A stretch of 64,000 bases of DNA from Paraburkholderia unamae (GCF_003268775.1 NZ_QLSU01000007.1:62001-126000); one strand, 5' to 3'. Shown: positions 1-9,329, counted from the stretch's first letter. Numbers and translations: made by a program. The notes: a model not told the origin generated them from the sequence alone.

Positions 1-1087
1 CGGCATCGGGCAGCATCACGTCCGCTTCGATGAGGCCGATGTCCATGCGGCCTTCGAAGTCGTAATCCACACCCTTGCGGTCGGCCGCGCCCACCTCTTC
101 GTAGAACACCGCGCGCTTGACGTTTGGATACTCCGAAACAGCGTGACGCAGGAAGTCGCGGAATGCATGCACTTTCGTGTTGCGGCAGGCGTGCACGAAC
201 GTCACCTTGCGCTCGCTGCGCCCGGCGAGCAGCGTGGCGAGCATCGACTTCATCGGCGTGATGCCCACGCCGCCGCTCATCAGCACGACCGGCGTGGTCT
301 TCTTGCGATCGAGCGTGAATTCGCCCATCGGCGCGCTCACGTGCACCACCGTCCCCTCTTCCACGCCGTCGTGCATGAGGTTCGACACGTGGCCCGGCTG
401 CGCGTCGCCGCGGCCCGCCTCGCGCTTCACGGAGATGCGCAGCCACTTGCCGTTGGGCGCGTCAGAAAGGCTGTACTGACGCGGCTGGTCCACGCCGAGC
501 TTGTCGACGAAGCGCGTCACGCTCACGTACTGGCCCGGCTCGAAACCGCCAGCCGACGCGCCGTCGGCCGGTGCGAGATAGAACGAGGTGATCTCGTCGC
601 TTTCAACTTGCTTGCGCATTACCTTGAACGGGCGGAAGCCGCTCCACGACGCGCCCTCGTACAGCTTCGCCTCGGTGCCGATCATGATGTTCGCGAGCTG
701 GTCGTAGGCGACGGTCCAGGCTTCCAGCGTGGGCGAGTCGACGGCGTCGCCGAGCACGTCCACAACGGCGCCGAGCAGATGGCGGCCGACGATCGGATAG
801 TGCTCGGGACGGATGTTCAGGCTCGCGTGCTTGTGCGCGATATGCGTGACCGCGCCGCCCAGCACGCCGAGGTTGTCGATGTTCGCCGCATAGGCGTAGA
901 CGGCGCGCGCGAGGGTTTCGGGCTGGCTGCCGCTTTGCTGGTGCGTCTGATTGAAGATGTTCTTGAGCTCGGGATGCGCGGCAAACATGCGCTGGTAGAA
1001 ATGCTTGGTGATCGTGGCGCCGTGCTCGGCGAAAACGGGCGCGGTGGCCTTGACGCGGGCGATCTGGTCAGCGGTGAGCGCAGTCAT
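1..1087 (-). CDS. hmp: Flavohaemoprotein, nitric oxide dioxygenase (C-terminus cut by window edge)
   Basis: The protein oxidises NO to nitrate using O2 and NAD(P)H in the cytoplasm. About 362 residues are visible from MTALTADQIARVKATAPVFA onward. The order is a globin domain (about residues 1-140, with the proximal-histidine region HKHASLNIRPEHY), an FAD-binding domain (about 150-260, with RQYSLSDAP) and the start of the NAD-binding domain (VLMSGGVGITPMKSML). The family is about 400 residues long, so roughly 40 C-terminal residues lie beyond position 1. AAGGAG lies 8 nt before the ATG. An NsrR-like dyad sits 20 bp upstream, which fits NO induction. No frameshift is visible. Confidence 0.96.
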   Translation of the reverse strand, partial: MTALTADQIARVKATAPVFAEHGATITKHFYQRMFAAHPELKNIFNQTHQQSGSQPETLARAVYAYAANIDNLGVLGGAVTHIAHKHASLNIRPEHYPIVGRHLLGAVVDVLGDAVDSPTLEAWTVAYDQLANIMIGTEAKLYEGASWSGFRPFKVMRKQVESDEITSFYLAPADGASAGGFEPGQYVSVTRFVDKLGVDQPRQYSLSDAPNGKWLRISVKREAGRGDAQPGHVSNLMHDGVEEGTVVHVSAPMGEFTLDRKKTTPVVLMSGGVGITPMKSMLATLLAGRSERKVTFVHACRNTKVHAFRDFLRHAVSEYPNVKRAVFYEEVGAADRKGVDYDFEGRMDIGLIEADVMLPDA

Positions 1088-1106
1088 TTGCGGCTTCTCC
1101 TTGTTA

Positions 1107-1129
1107 AACATGCACACAAGATACATCTT
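1107..1129 (-). promoter_or_regulatory. Putative NsrR operator upstream of hmp
   Basis: Read on the minus strand this is AAGATGTATCT, one T, then GTGTGCATGTT. This is an imperfect 11-1-11 dyad. The first arm closely matches the NsrR half-site AAGATGYATTT, and the other arm (AACATGCACAC on its own strand) matches less well. It lies 20 bp before the hmp start codon, where a repressor would block transcription. NsrR control of hmp is well established in proteobacteria. Binding here is inferred. Confidence 0.6.
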
Positions 1130-1315
1130 TAACGCGACAGGCCGACCCAGGCATTTTGTCGCACCCCTGCATTTTCCGGATTGCGCCGCGCGCGAGGCCG
1201 CGGCGGGTGGCCGCCGCAGGGGCTCGCACAGGTCTTTTACGACGCGGGAAAGCGTGTTTCACCTCGTCGCGCATGACGGCTTGCGCCGAATCGCGAGCCT
1301 TCGTTCGAACCCTCT

Positions 1316-1891
1316 TTATGCGCCCTTGCCCGCACCGCGATCGTGCCGCCAGAGCACGTCGGTGCCGCTCGCCGCGCGGTTGAGCACGCGCGCGAGCACG
1401 AACAGCAGATCGGACAGCCGGTTCACGTAGCGGCGCGGCGTGTCGGCAAGTGGCGGTCCCGAGTTCGGCGCGGCGCCCAGCGCGACGACCGCGCGCTCGG
1501 CGCGCCGGCAAACGGTGCGGCAGACGTGCGCCAGCGCGGCGGCGCGAGAGCCGCCCGGCAGGATGAACTCCTTGAGCGGCGGCAGGGTGGCGTTGTAGTG
1601 CGCGAGCCAGGCGTCGAGGCGCGCGAGGTGCTCGTCGGTGACGAGCGTGTGGCCCGGTATGCAAAGCTCGCCACCCAGATCGAACAGATCGTGCTGGATC
1701 GCGACGAGCGCATCGCGCACGTCGTCGGGAAGCGTCTCGCACAGCAGCACGCCGATCTGCGAATTCAGCTCGTCGACGTCGCCGATCGCGGCGATGCGCG
1801 CGTCGTCCTTGCGCACGCGGCTGCCGTCGCCGAGTCCGGTCGAACCGTCGTCGCCGGTGCGTGTCGCGATCTTGCTCAGGCGATTGCCCAT
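1316..1891 (-). CDS. PduO-type cob(I)alamin adenosyltransferase
   Basis: This 191-residue protein transfers the adenosyl group of ATP to cob(I)alamin, making coenzyme B12. The N-terminus MGNRLSKIATRTGDDGSTGL carries the PduO-type ATP-binding TRTGDDGSTGL motif. The C-terminal part has the family pattern RRAERAVVAL...RYVNRLSDLLFVLAR, with the conserved RLSDLLF helix. Length is normal for the family. I chose the ATG at 1891 because GAGGGG lies just upstream and homology begins there; a longer frame reaches 1933. No other B12 gene is in the window. Confidence 0.93.
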   Translation of the reverse strand: MGNRLSKIATRTGDDGSTGLGDGSRVRKDDARIAAIGDVDELNSQIGVLLCETLPDDVRDALVAIQHDLFDLGGELCIPGHTLVTDEHLARLDAWLAHYNATLPPLKEFILPGGSRAAALAHVCRTVCRRAERAVVALGAAPNSGPPLADTPRRYVNRLSDLLFVLARVLNRAASGTDVLWRHDRGAGKGA

Positions 1892-2048
1892 GATGTGCCC
1901 CTCCGAGGCGGTGGATTGGCGCGGCTTGCGCATGGCGCGCCATTATAGGTTTCGTGCAGCGCAGCATGGGGGCGCGCCGCGCGGGCGCGAACGTTCAGCG
2001 TAAAATGAACCGAGCCAGAAATCACGTCCATACGAAGGAGACACCCGC

Positions 2049-3464
2049 GTGAATCACCCCGCGCCGCCGGCTACCGCACGCCGCCCGTTCCCCACCGTTC
2101 TCCTCGATGAATTGCGCAGCGCGTTCGGCGAACGCGTCTCCGTCTCCGAAGCCGTGCGCGCCCATCACGGCCGCGACGAGTCGCCCTTCGACCCGCAACT
2201 GCCCGACGCCGTGGTGTTCGCGCAGAGCACCGAGGAAATCCAGACCATCGTCAAGCTGTGCGCCCGCCATGGCGTGCCGATCATTCCTTACGGCAACGGC
2301 TCGTCGCTCGAAGGCCACTTGCTGGCCGTGCAGGGCGGCGTGTCGATCGACCTCTCGCAGATGAACCGCGTGCTCTCGATCAACGCCGAAGACCTCACCG
2401 TGACGGTGGAGCCGGGCATCTCCCGCAAGCAGCTCAACGAAGCGCTGCGCGACACGGGCCTGTTCTTCCCGATCGACCCGGGCGCGGACGCGAGCATTGG
2501 CGGCATGTCGGCCACACGCGCCTCCGGCACCAACGCCGTGCGCTACGGCACGATGCGCGAGAACGTGCTCGGCCTCACCGCCGTGCTCGCCGACGGCCGC
2601 GTGATCAAGACCGGCACGCGCGCGCGCAAGTCGTCGGCGGGCTACGATCTCACGCGCCTGTTCGTGGGCTCGGAGGGCACGCTTGGCATCATCACCGAAA
2701 TCACGGTGCGGCTCTACCCGCAGCCCGAGGCGGTTTCGGCGGCGGTGTGCGCGTTCCCCTCGATGGCCGAGGCCGTGCGCACGGTGATCGAAACGATCCA
2801 GATGGGCGTGCCGGTCGCGCGCGTGGAGTTCATCGACTCGCTCGCGGTGCGCGCGATCAACAAGCATTCGAACCTCACGCTGCGCGAGAAGCACACGCTC
2901 TTCTTCGAATTTCACGGCACCGAGGCTGGTGTTGCGGAACAGGCGCAGATCGTTCAGGAGATCGCCGCGCAGCACGGTGGCGAAGGCTTCGAATGGGCCA
3001 CGCGCCCTGAAGACCGCAGCCGCCTCTGGAACGCGCGCCACAACGCTTACTTCGCGATGTTGCAACTGAAGCCCGGCTGCCGCGCGGTCACGACCGACGT
3101 GTGCGTGCCGATCTCGCGCCTTGCCGAATGCGTGATCGAGACGGAAGCCGACCTCAAGGCCTCGCCGCTGCCCTGCCCGATCGTCGGCCACGTGGGCGAC
3201 GGCAACTTCCACGTGGCGATCCTGATCGACCCGGACAAGCCCGAGGAGATCGAGGAAGCCGAGCGCCTGAACCACCGCATCGTGCAGCGCGCGATCGCCA
3301 TGGACGGCACCTGCACCGGCGAGCACGGCGTGGGGCTGCACAAGATGGGTTTCCTCGTGGAGGAGCACGGCGCCGACACCATCGACACGATGCGCGCGAT
3401 CAAGCATGCACTCGATCCGCACAATCTGATGAATCCGGGCAAGATCTTCAGCTGGGCGGCCTGA
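2049..3464 (+). CDS. FAD-linked 2-hydroxyacid dehydrogenase (D-lactate dehydrogenase/GlcD-like)
   Basis: This 471-residue protein has a PCMH-type FAD-binding domain (about residues 35-215, with IIPYGNGSSLEGH and NAVRYGTMRENVLGLTAVL) and a C-terminal FAD-linked oxidase domain (GHVGDGNFHVAIL, TGEHGVGLHKM, NPGKIF). These are shared by cytochrome-type D-lactate dehydrogenase, D-2-hydroxyglutarate dehydrogenase and GlcD, so the substrate cannot be fixed from sequence. The start is GTG, with GAAGGAG 9 nt upstream. It lies 87 bp before glcD on the same strand, so it may supply an extra 2-hydroxyacid oxidising activity to the glc cluster. Confidence 0.9.
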   Translation: MNHPAPPATARRPFPTVLLDELRSAFGERVSVSEAVRAHHGRDESPFDPQLPDAVVFAQSTEEIQTIVKLCARHGVPIIPYGNGSSLEGHLLAVQGGVSIDLSQMNRVLSINAEDLTVTVEPGISRKQLNEALRDTGLFFPIDPGADASIGGMSATRASGTNAVRYGTMRENVLGLTAVLADGRVIKTGTRARKSSAGYDLTRLFVGSEGTLGIITEITVRLYPQPEAVSAAVCAFPSMAEAVRTVIETIQMGVPVARVEFIDSLAVRAINKHSNLTLREKHTLFFEFHGTEAGVAEQAQIVQEIAAQHGGEGFEWATRPEDRSRLWNARHNAYFAMLQLKPGCRAVTTDVCVPISRLAECVIETEADLKASPLPCPIVGHVGDGNFHVAILIDPDKPEEIEEAERLNHRIVQRAIAMDGTCTGEHGVGLHKMGFLVEEHGADTIDTMRAIKHALDPHNLMNPGKIFSWAA

Positions 3465-3551
3465 GACGCGCCAGGCGCGTAGCGCCGCCCATGCGCCGCT
3501 GGCGCGCACGCAAGATGCGCCCGGCGGCACGACAAACACGCGGGAGGAGAC

Positions 3552-5057
3552 ATGAACGCACCGGACGGGAAAATGCCCGACCTGAGCCCGGAAGCACTCG
3601 CGCAACGCCAGCGCGAAGTGGTTCAGGCGCTGATGGCAGTGCTGCCGGCGCACTGCCTGCTGCATCGTGAAGAAGACACCGTCGCCTACGAGTGCGACGG
3701 GCTGGCCGCCTACCGGCGGCTGCCGCTCGCGGTGGCGCTGCCGGAAACCGAGTCGCAGGTGCAGCGCATCGTGCAGATCTGCCGGCGCCTCGACGTGCCG
3801 ATCGTGCCGCGCGGCGCGGGCACCGGCCTCTCGGGCGGCGCCATGCCGATCCGGCACGGCATCGTGCTTTCCGTCGCGCGCTTCAAGCGCATTCTCGAAG
3901 TCGATCCCTACGCGCGCACAGCCACCGTGCAACCCGGCGTGCGCAATCTCGCGGTGTCGGAAGCCGCGGCGCCCTTCGGCCTCTACTACGCGCCCGACCC
4001 TTCCTCGCAGATCGCCTGCACGATAGGCGGCAACGTTTCGGAAAATTCGGGCGGCGTGCATTGCCTCAAGTACGGCCTCACCGTGCATAACGTGCTGCGC
4101 GTGCGCGCGGTGACGATGGAGGGCGAGGTCGTCGAATTCGGCTCGCTCGCGCCCGACGCGCCCGGCCTCGATCTGCTCGCGGTGATGATCGGCAGCGAGG
4201 GCATGTTCGCCATCGTGACCGAAGTCACCGTGAAGCTGATTCCGCGCCCGCAAACGGCGCAGGTGATCATGGCGAGTTTCGACGACGTGGTGAAGGGCGG
4301 CGACGCCGTGGCGGGCATCATCGCCTCGGGCATCATTCCGGCGGGCCTCGAAATGATGGACAAGCCGGCCACCCGCGCCGTGGAAGAGTTCGTGAACGCG
4401 GGCTACGACCTCGACGCCGCCGCGATCCTGCTGTGCGAAGCCGACGGCACGCCCGAGGAAGTGGCCGACGAGATCGCGCGTACGACCGTAGTGCTGCGCG
4501 AGCATGGCGCGACGCGCATCCAGATTTCGCGCACCGAGGAAGAACGCCTGCGCTTCTGGTCGGGCCGCAAAAACGCGTTTCCGGCGGCGGGCCGCATCTC
4601 GCCCGACTACTACTGCATGGACGGCACCGTGCCGCGCCGCGCGATCGGGCCGCTGCTCGCGCGCATCCACGAGATGGAAAAGCAGTATGGATTGCGCTGC
4701 ATCAATGTTTTCCATGCGGGCGACGGCAACATGCACCCGCTCATTCTCTTCAACGGCAACGACCTCGACGAGTGGCATCGCGCCGAGGCCTTCGGCTCGG
4801 ACATTCTCGAAACCTGCGTCGAGCTGGGCGGCACGGTCACGGGCGAGCATGGCGTGGGCATCGAGAAGATCAATTCGATGTGCGTGCAGTTCTCGCCCGA
4901 GGAGCGCGACGCGTTTCACGCGGTGAAGCACGCGTTCGACCCGGCCGGGCTGCTCAACCCCGACAAGGGCATTCCCACGCGCGCGCGCTGCGCCGAGTAC
5001 GGGCGCATGCACGTGCGCGGGAATCTGTTGCCGCACCCCGAGTTGCCGCGCTTCTGA
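3552..5057 (+). CDS. glcD: Glycolate oxidase subunit GlcD
   Basis: This is the FAD-binding catalytic subunit of glycolate oxidase, which converts glycolate to glyoxylate. At 501 residues it matches the usual length of about 499. The FAD domain shows VPRGAGTGLSGGAMP and GGNVSENSGGVHCLKYGLT; the C-terminal half shows FHAGDGNMHPLI, TGEHGVGIEK and FDPAGLLNPDKG. GGAGGAG lies 5 nt before the ATG. It is followed by glcE and glcF in the usual D-E-F order. It is a distant paralogue of the preceding gene but clearly the GlcD orthologue. Confidence 0.95.
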   Translation: MNAPDGKMPDLSPEALAQRQREVVQALMAVLPAHCLLHREEDTVAYECDGLAAYRRLPLAVALPETESQVQRIVQICRRLDVPIVPRGAGTGLSGGAMPIRHGIVLSVARFKRILEVDPYARTATVQPGVRNLAVSEAAAPFGLYYAPDPSSQIACTIGGNVSENSGGVHCLKYGLTVHNVLRVRAVTMEGEVVEFGSLAPDAPGLDLLAVMIGSEGMFAIVTEVTVKLIPRPQTAQVIMASFDDVVKGGDAVAGIIASGIIPAGLEMMDKPATRAVEEFVNAGYDLDAAAILLCEADGTPEEVADEIARTTVVLREHGATRIQISRTEEERLRFWSGRKNAFPAAGRISPDYYCMDGTVPRRAIGPLLARIHEMEKQYGLRCINVFHAGDGNMHPLILFNGNDLDEWHRAEAFGSDILETCVELGGTVTGEHGVGIEKINSMCVQFSPEERDAFHAVKHAFDPAGLLNPDKGIPTRARCAEYGRMHVRGNLLPHPELPRF

Positions 5058-5222
5058 CAGACGGACTAACAGACACACCAACAGATGCACAAGCACGCGC
5101 CAGCCACCGCGCCGCTTATGCGTTTCGCGTGACCCGCATGCGGGTCCGCTCCGGGTTGTCAGGCGAGGTTCGCTCAGTACAATCGAACGAACCATATAAC
5201 GAACGAGCGCGACCATCACGAC

Positions 5223-6311
5223 ATGGAAGAGGACGACATCGTCTCGGACTGGTCCGAACGCATCCGCACCGCGAGCGCCGAAGCCCGTGCGCTGCGCATT
5301 CGCGGCGGGGGCACCAAGGACTGGTACGGCCAGACGCTCGAAGGCGAGATTCTCGACACGCGCGCGCACCGCGGCATCATTGCCTATGACCCGGCCGAAC
5401 TCGTGATCACGGCGCGCGCCGGCACGCCGCTCGCGGAAATCGAGACAGCGCTCGCGGCGCACGGCCAGATGCTCGCCTTCGAGCCGCCGCATTTCGGCGC
5501 CCAGGCGACGCTCGGCGGTTGCATCGCGGCAGGCATTGCCGGGCCGCGGCGCGCGAGCGCCGGGGCGCCGCGCGACTTCGTCCTGGGCGCGGTGCTCATG
5601 AACGGCCACGGCCAGGTGCTGCATTTCGGCGGCCAGGTCGTAAAGAACGTGGCGGGCTACGACGTCTCGCGGCTCATGGCGGGATCGCTCGGCACGCTCG
5701 GCCTGTTGCTGGAGCTCTCCGTGAAGGTGCTGCCCGTGCCGCAGGCCGAAACCACGCTCAAGTTCGACATGAACGGCACCGACGCCGTGCGCAAGCTCAA
5801 CGAATGGGGCGGCCACCCGCTGCCGATGACGGCGAGCGCCTGGCGCAACGGCACGCTCGCGGTGCGGCTTGCGGGCGCGGAAGCGGCCGTGAAAACGGCG
5901 CGCTCGAGCCTGGGCGGCGAAGTGGTGGACGCCGTGGAAGCCGAGCGCTTCTGGGCAAGCCTGCGCGAGCAGACCGATCCGTTCTTCGCCTCGATCGCAC
6001 CGAACGCGGCGCTGTGGCGGCTCGCCTTGCCGTCCATCGCCGAGCCCCTGCAACTGCCCGGCGCACAGCTCATGGAATGGGGCGGCGCGCAGCGCTGGTG
6101 GATCACCGAAACCGACGCGCAAACGGTGCGCATCAGCGCGAAGCAGGCGGGCGGCCACGCCACGATATTTCGCACCGGGCGCGACTACGACCGCAGCGCG
6201 GGCGTGTTCACGCCCTTGCCCGCGCCGCTCATGAAGATTCATCGCGGCCTGAAAGCCGCGTTCGACCCGGCCCGCATCTTTAATCGCGGCCGGCTGTATT
6301 CCGACTTCTGA
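5223..6311 (+). CDS. glcE: Glycolate oxidase subunit GlcE
   Basis: This is the second FAD-domain subunit of the glycolate oxidase complex, 362 residues. The N-terminal FAD-binding region shows LRIRGGGTKDWYG, FEPPHFGAQATLGGCIAAG and VVKNVAGYDVSRLMAGSLGTLGLL, which is typical of GlcE. The C-terminal domain is shorter than in GlcD and ends KAAFDPARIFNRGRLY. A 165-bp gap separates it from glcD, and a TACAAT at 5178-5183 could be an internal -10 box. glcF follows after 18 bp. Confidence 0.94.
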   Translation: MEEDDIVSDWSERIRTASAEARALRIRGGGTKDWYGQTLEGEILDTRAHRGIIAYDPAELVITARAGTPLAEIETALAAHGQMLAFEPPHFGAQATLGGCIAAGIAGPRRASAGAPRDFVLGAVLMNGHGQVLHFGGQVVKNVAGYDVSRLMAGSLGTLGLLLELSVKVLPVPQAETTLKFDMNGTDAVRKLNEWGGHPLPMTASAWRNGTLAVRLAGAEAAVKTARSSLGGEVVDAVEAERFWASLREQTDPFFASIAPNAALWRLALPSIAEPLQLPGAQLMEWGGAQRWWITETDAQTVRISAKQAGGHATIFRTGRDYDRSAGVFTPLPAPLMKIHRGLKAAFDPARIFNRGRLYSDF

Positions 6312-6329
6312 CGACACCGACACGCGGCG

Positions 6330-7559
6330 ATGCAGACGAACCTCGCGGACTTCATTCGCAACACTCCCGACGGCGACGAAGCCGACGCGATCCTGCGCAA
6401 GTGCGTGCATTGCGGCTTCTGCACCGCGACCTGCCCGACCTATCAACTGCTTGGCGACGAGCTGGATGGCCCGCGCGGGCGCATCTACCTCATGAAGCAG
6501 ATGGTGGAAGGCGCACCGGTCACGAAGAGCACGCTCATGCATCTGGACCGCTGCCTCACGTGCCGCAGTTGCGAGACCACCTGCCCTTCGGGCGTGCAGT
6601 ACGGGCGCCTCGTGGAGTTGGGCCGCAAGCACGCCGAGCAGATGGTGGAGCGGCCGCTGCGCCAGCGCTTCATGCGCCGCCTGCTCGCGGGCCTGTTGCC
6701 GCGCCGTGCGCTTTTCACGCCCGCCATGCGCCTCGGGCAGCAGGTGCGCCCGCTCCTGCCCAAGCGCCTGCGCGACAAGGTGCCGGTGCGCCAGCGCCCG
6801 CTCGCGTGGCCCACGGCGACGCACGCGCGCAAGATGCTGATGCTGCAAGGCTGCGTGCAGCCTTCGATGATGCCCAACATCAACATCGCCACTGCGCGCG
6901 TGCTGGACGCGCTCGGCATCGAGACGATCGTGGCGCCGCAGTCGGGCTGCTGCGGAGCGATCCGCCTGCACATGGGTTACGCCGACGACGCGCTCGCCGA
7001 CGTGCGCGCGAACATCGACGCCTGGTGGCCCTACATCGAGCAAGGCGTGGAAGCGATCGTGATGAACGCCTCGGGCTGCGGCGCGACGGTGAAGGAATAC
7101 GCGCACCTGCTGCGCGACGATCCGGCCTACGTGGAAAAAGCGCGCCGCGTGGTCGAACTCACGCGCGATCTTTCCGAATTGCTGCCCGCATTCGAGGAGC
7201 AACTCGTCGCGACCACGCGGCGGCGCGGCATCAAGACGGTGGCATGGCACCCGCCCTGCACGCTTCAACACGGCCAGCAGTTGCGCGGCGGCGTGGAGAA
7301 GCTGCTCACGGCGCTCGGCCTCGACGTGCGGCTGCCCGCCGACAGCCATCTTTGCTGCGGCTCGGCGGGCACCTACTCGATCATGCAGCCGCGCCTTTCC
7401 TATGCGCTGCGCAACCAGAAGGTGGACCGGCTCCAGGCCCTGGAGCCGCAACTGATCGTTTCGGCCAACATAGGCTGCATCACGCACCTGCAAAGCGGCA
7501 CGGCAATTCCGGTCACGCACTGGATTGAACTGGTCGAACATATGCTGGCGGCGAATTAG
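6330..7559 (+). CDS. glcF: Glycolate oxidase iron-sulfur subunit GlcF
   Basis: This 409-residue electron-transfer subunit has two N-terminal 4Fe-4S motifs, CVHCGFCTATCP (about residues 29-40) and CLTCRSCETTCP (about 79-90). Two cysteine-rich CCG domains follow, with SGCCGAIRLHMG, NASGCGATVKEY, WHPPCTLQH and CCGSAGTY. This is the standard GlcF layout and length. It is the last gene of the cluster. No glcG, no glcC regulator and no glycolate permease gene is next to it here. Confidence 0.95.
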   Translation: MQTNLADFIRNTPDGDEADAILRKCVHCGFCTATCPTYQLLGDELDGPRGRIYLMKQMVEGAPVTKSTLMHLDRCLTCRSCETTCPSGVQYGRLVELGRKHAEQMVERPLRQRFMRRLLAGLLPRRALFTPAMRLGQQVRPLLPKRLRDKVPVRQRPLAWPTATHARKMLMLQGCVQPSMMPNINIATARVLDALGIETIVAPQSGCCGAIRLHMGYADDALADVRANIDAWWPYIEQGVEAIVMNASGCGATVKEYAHLLRDDPAYVEKARRVVELTRDLSELLPAFEEQLVATTRRRGIKTVAWHPPCTLQHGQQLRGGVEKLLTALGLDVRLPADSHLCCGSAGTYSIMQPRLSYALRNQKVDRLQALEPQLIVSANIGCITHLQSGTAIPVTHWIELVEHMLAAN

Positions 7560-7647
7560 GCAGGGCTGAAGGCAACCGGGCGACTGAGCGCATCGGGGAC
7601 GGAACCAGCGTAACGAGGCGCCGCCTACGCAAACAGTCGGCCAAATG

Positions 7648-7678
7648 GCGTAGGAAGGGTCCTACGCTTTCTGGCCAG
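7648..7678 (+). terminator. Hairpin, possible terminator after glcF
   Basis: GCGTAGGA (7648-7655), loop AGGG, then TCCTACGC (7660-7667) forms a perfect 8-bp stem followed by TTT. A second palindrome, CTGGCCAG (7671-7678), is followed by TTTTT. It lies 89 bp after the glcF stop and before the yggS promoter. Termination is inferred from the structure. Confidence 0.45.
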
Positions 7679-7701
7679 TTTTTCGCGCCTTGCGCAGTCC
7701 G

Positions 7702-7707
7702 TATAAT
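7702..7707 (+). promoter_or_regulatory. -10 box of the yggS-proC promoter
   Basis: A perfect TATAAT lies 68 bp before the yggS start codon. The hexamer 17 bp upstream (TTTTTC) is a poor -35. This is the only strong promoter-like element between the hairpin and yggS. Confidence 0.45.
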
Positions 7708-7775
7708 GGCCGTCGTTCTGATCGTTTTGGATCCAAAACCGGCGTGCACCCGTAAGCGCGCCGGCCTCAAGCACG

Positions 7776-8474
7776 ATGACCGATCTCTCCCACAATCTCG
7801 AAGCCGTCCGCGAGCGCATCGCCGCCGCCGCCCGCAACGCCGGCCGCGACCCGCAAAGCGTGGAGTTGCTCGCGGTTTCGAAAACGTTTCCCGCGCAGGA
7901 CGTGCGCGCCGCCCACGCCGCCGGCCAGCGCGCGTTCGGCGAAAACTACGTGCAGGAAAGCGTGGACAAGATCGAGGCGCTCGCCGACCTGCGTGCAGGT
8001 CTCGAATGGCATTTCATCGGGCCGCTCCAATCGAACAAGACACGCCCCGTGGCCGAGCGTTTCGACTGGGTCCATTCAGTCGATCGTCTGAAGATTGCCG
8101 AACGCCTGTCGGCGCAGCGTCCGGCCGGCATGGCGCCGCTCAACGTCTGCCTGCAAGTCAACGTGAGCGGCGAAGCCAGCAAGAGCGGCGTCACCCCGCA
8201 AGAAGCGCAGCAGGTCGCGAGGCAGATCGCGGCCCTGCCCAACCTGCGCCTGCGCGGGCTCATGTCGATCCCAGAGCCGGAAACCTCGCTCGAGGCGCAA
8301 CGCGCGCCGCACCGCCAGTTGCGCGAGCTGTTCGACGCGCTCTGCGCAGAAGGCCTCGCGCTCGACACGCTCTCCATGGGCATGTCGGCCGACCTCGAAG
8401 CCGCGGTGCTGGAAGGCGCGACGATCGTGCGCGTCGGCACCGCGATCTTCGGCGCGCGCGACTACTCCCACTGA
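7776..8474 (+). CDS. yggS: YggS-family PLP homeostasis protein
   Basis: This 232-residue single-domain alanine-racemase-fold protein binds pyridoxal phosphate without known catalysis and buffers cellular PLP and amino-acid pools. The PLP lysine lies in ELLAVSKTFPA. Other family motifs are AFGENYVQE, WHFIGPLQSNKTR, VNVSGEASKSG, SMGMSADLEAAVLEGATIVRVGTAIFGAR. proC follows 22 bp later on the same strand, the same linkage as in many proteobacteria, and the two are probably co-transcribed. Confidence 0.95.
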   Translation: MTDLSHNLEAVRERIAAAARNAGRDPQSVELLAVSKTFPAQDVRAAHAAGQRAFGENYVQESVDKIEALADLRAGLEWHFIGPLQSNKTRPVAERFDWVHSVDRLKIAERLSAQRPAGMAPLNVCLQVNVSGEASKSGVTPQEAQQVARQIAALPNLRLRGLMSIPEPETSLEAQRAPHRQLRELFDALCAEGLALDTLSMGMSADLEAAVLEGATIVRVGTAIFGARDYSH

Positions 8475-8496
8475 TTCACTGACCGATTCCATCACC

Positions 8497-9312
8497 ATGA
8501 AAATTGCCTTCATCGGCGGCGGCAACATGGCCGCCGCACTCATCGGCGGCCTGATCCGCAAGGGCGTTCCCGCCGACAACCTCTACGCGATCGATCCGAA
8601 CGAGGACGCCCGCAAGCGCAGCGCCGAGCAGTTCGGCGTGCGCACCGGCGCCGCCGCGGACGCCGCGCTCGCCGCGTACGACGCGGTGCTGATCGCCGTG
8701 AAGCCGCAAATCGCCAAGGCCGTGGCCGAAGGCATCGCGCCGCACCTGGGTGCGCATCAGGTCGTCATCAGCATCATGGCCGGCATTCGCATCGACGACT
8801 TGTCGCGCTGGCTGAACGGCCACGCGCGCGTCGTGCGCACGATGCCGAACACGCCCGCGCTGATCGGCATGGGCGCAACTGGCCTCGTCGCGAGCAGCGG
8901 CGTGGACGCGGCGGGCCGCCAGCTCGCCTCCGACGTGCTCGGCGCCGTCGGTCAAACCGTCTGGTTCGACGACGAAGCGAAGATCGACGCGGTCACGGGC
9001 ATTTCGGGCAGCGGCCCGGCCTACGTGTTCTATTTCATCGAAGCGCTGGAAGAAGCGGCGCGCCAGCTCGGCATGGACGAGCAGCAAGGCCGCGCGCTCG
9101 CCATCGCCACGTTCACGGGTGCCGCGCAGCTCGCGCTGCAATCGGACGAGCCGCCCGCGGTGCTGCGCGAGCGCGTGACGTCGAAGGGCGGCACCACCGC
9201 CGCCGCGCTGGCGTCGTTCGACGCCTCGGGCGTGAAAGCCGCCATCGTCAAGGGCGTGCTCGCGGCCGATGCGCGCGCGAAGGAAATGGGCGAAGAGTTC
9301 GGCAAGCAATAA
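8497..9312 (+). CDS. proC: Pyrroline-5-carboxylate reductase
   Basis: This enzyme carries out the last step of proline synthesis, reducing 1-pyrroline-5-carboxylate with NAD(P)H. At 271 residues it is the usual length. The N-terminal Rossmann motif is KIAFIGGGNMAAALIGGL. The dimerisation domain carries VRTMPNTPALIGMGATGL, VTGISGSGPAYVFYFIEAL and RVTSKGGTTAAAL. A strong terminator follows directly. Confidence 0.97.
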   Translation: MKIAFIGGGNMAAALIGGLIRKGVPADNLYAIDPNEDARKRSAEQFGVRTGAAADAALAAYDAVLIAVKPQIAKAVAEGIAPHLGAHQVVISIMAGIRIDDLSRWLNGHARVVRTMPNTPALIGMGATGLVASSGVDAAGRQLASDVLGAVGQTVWFDDEAKIDAVTGISGSGPAYVFYFIEALEEAARQLGMDEQQGRALAIATFTGAAQLALQSDEPPAVLRERVTSKGGTTAAALASFDASGVKAAIVKGVLAADARAKEMGEEFGKQ

Positions 9313-9329
9313 GCCAACTGGTCCCGAAT

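Noticed and set aside
2022..7541. Open frame of 1,839 codons on the minus strand
   Set aside because: It lies opposite the four well-supported glc-cluster genes. Its composition (rich in Arg, His, Ala) is typical of antisense frames in high-GC coding DNA, and no family motif is present.
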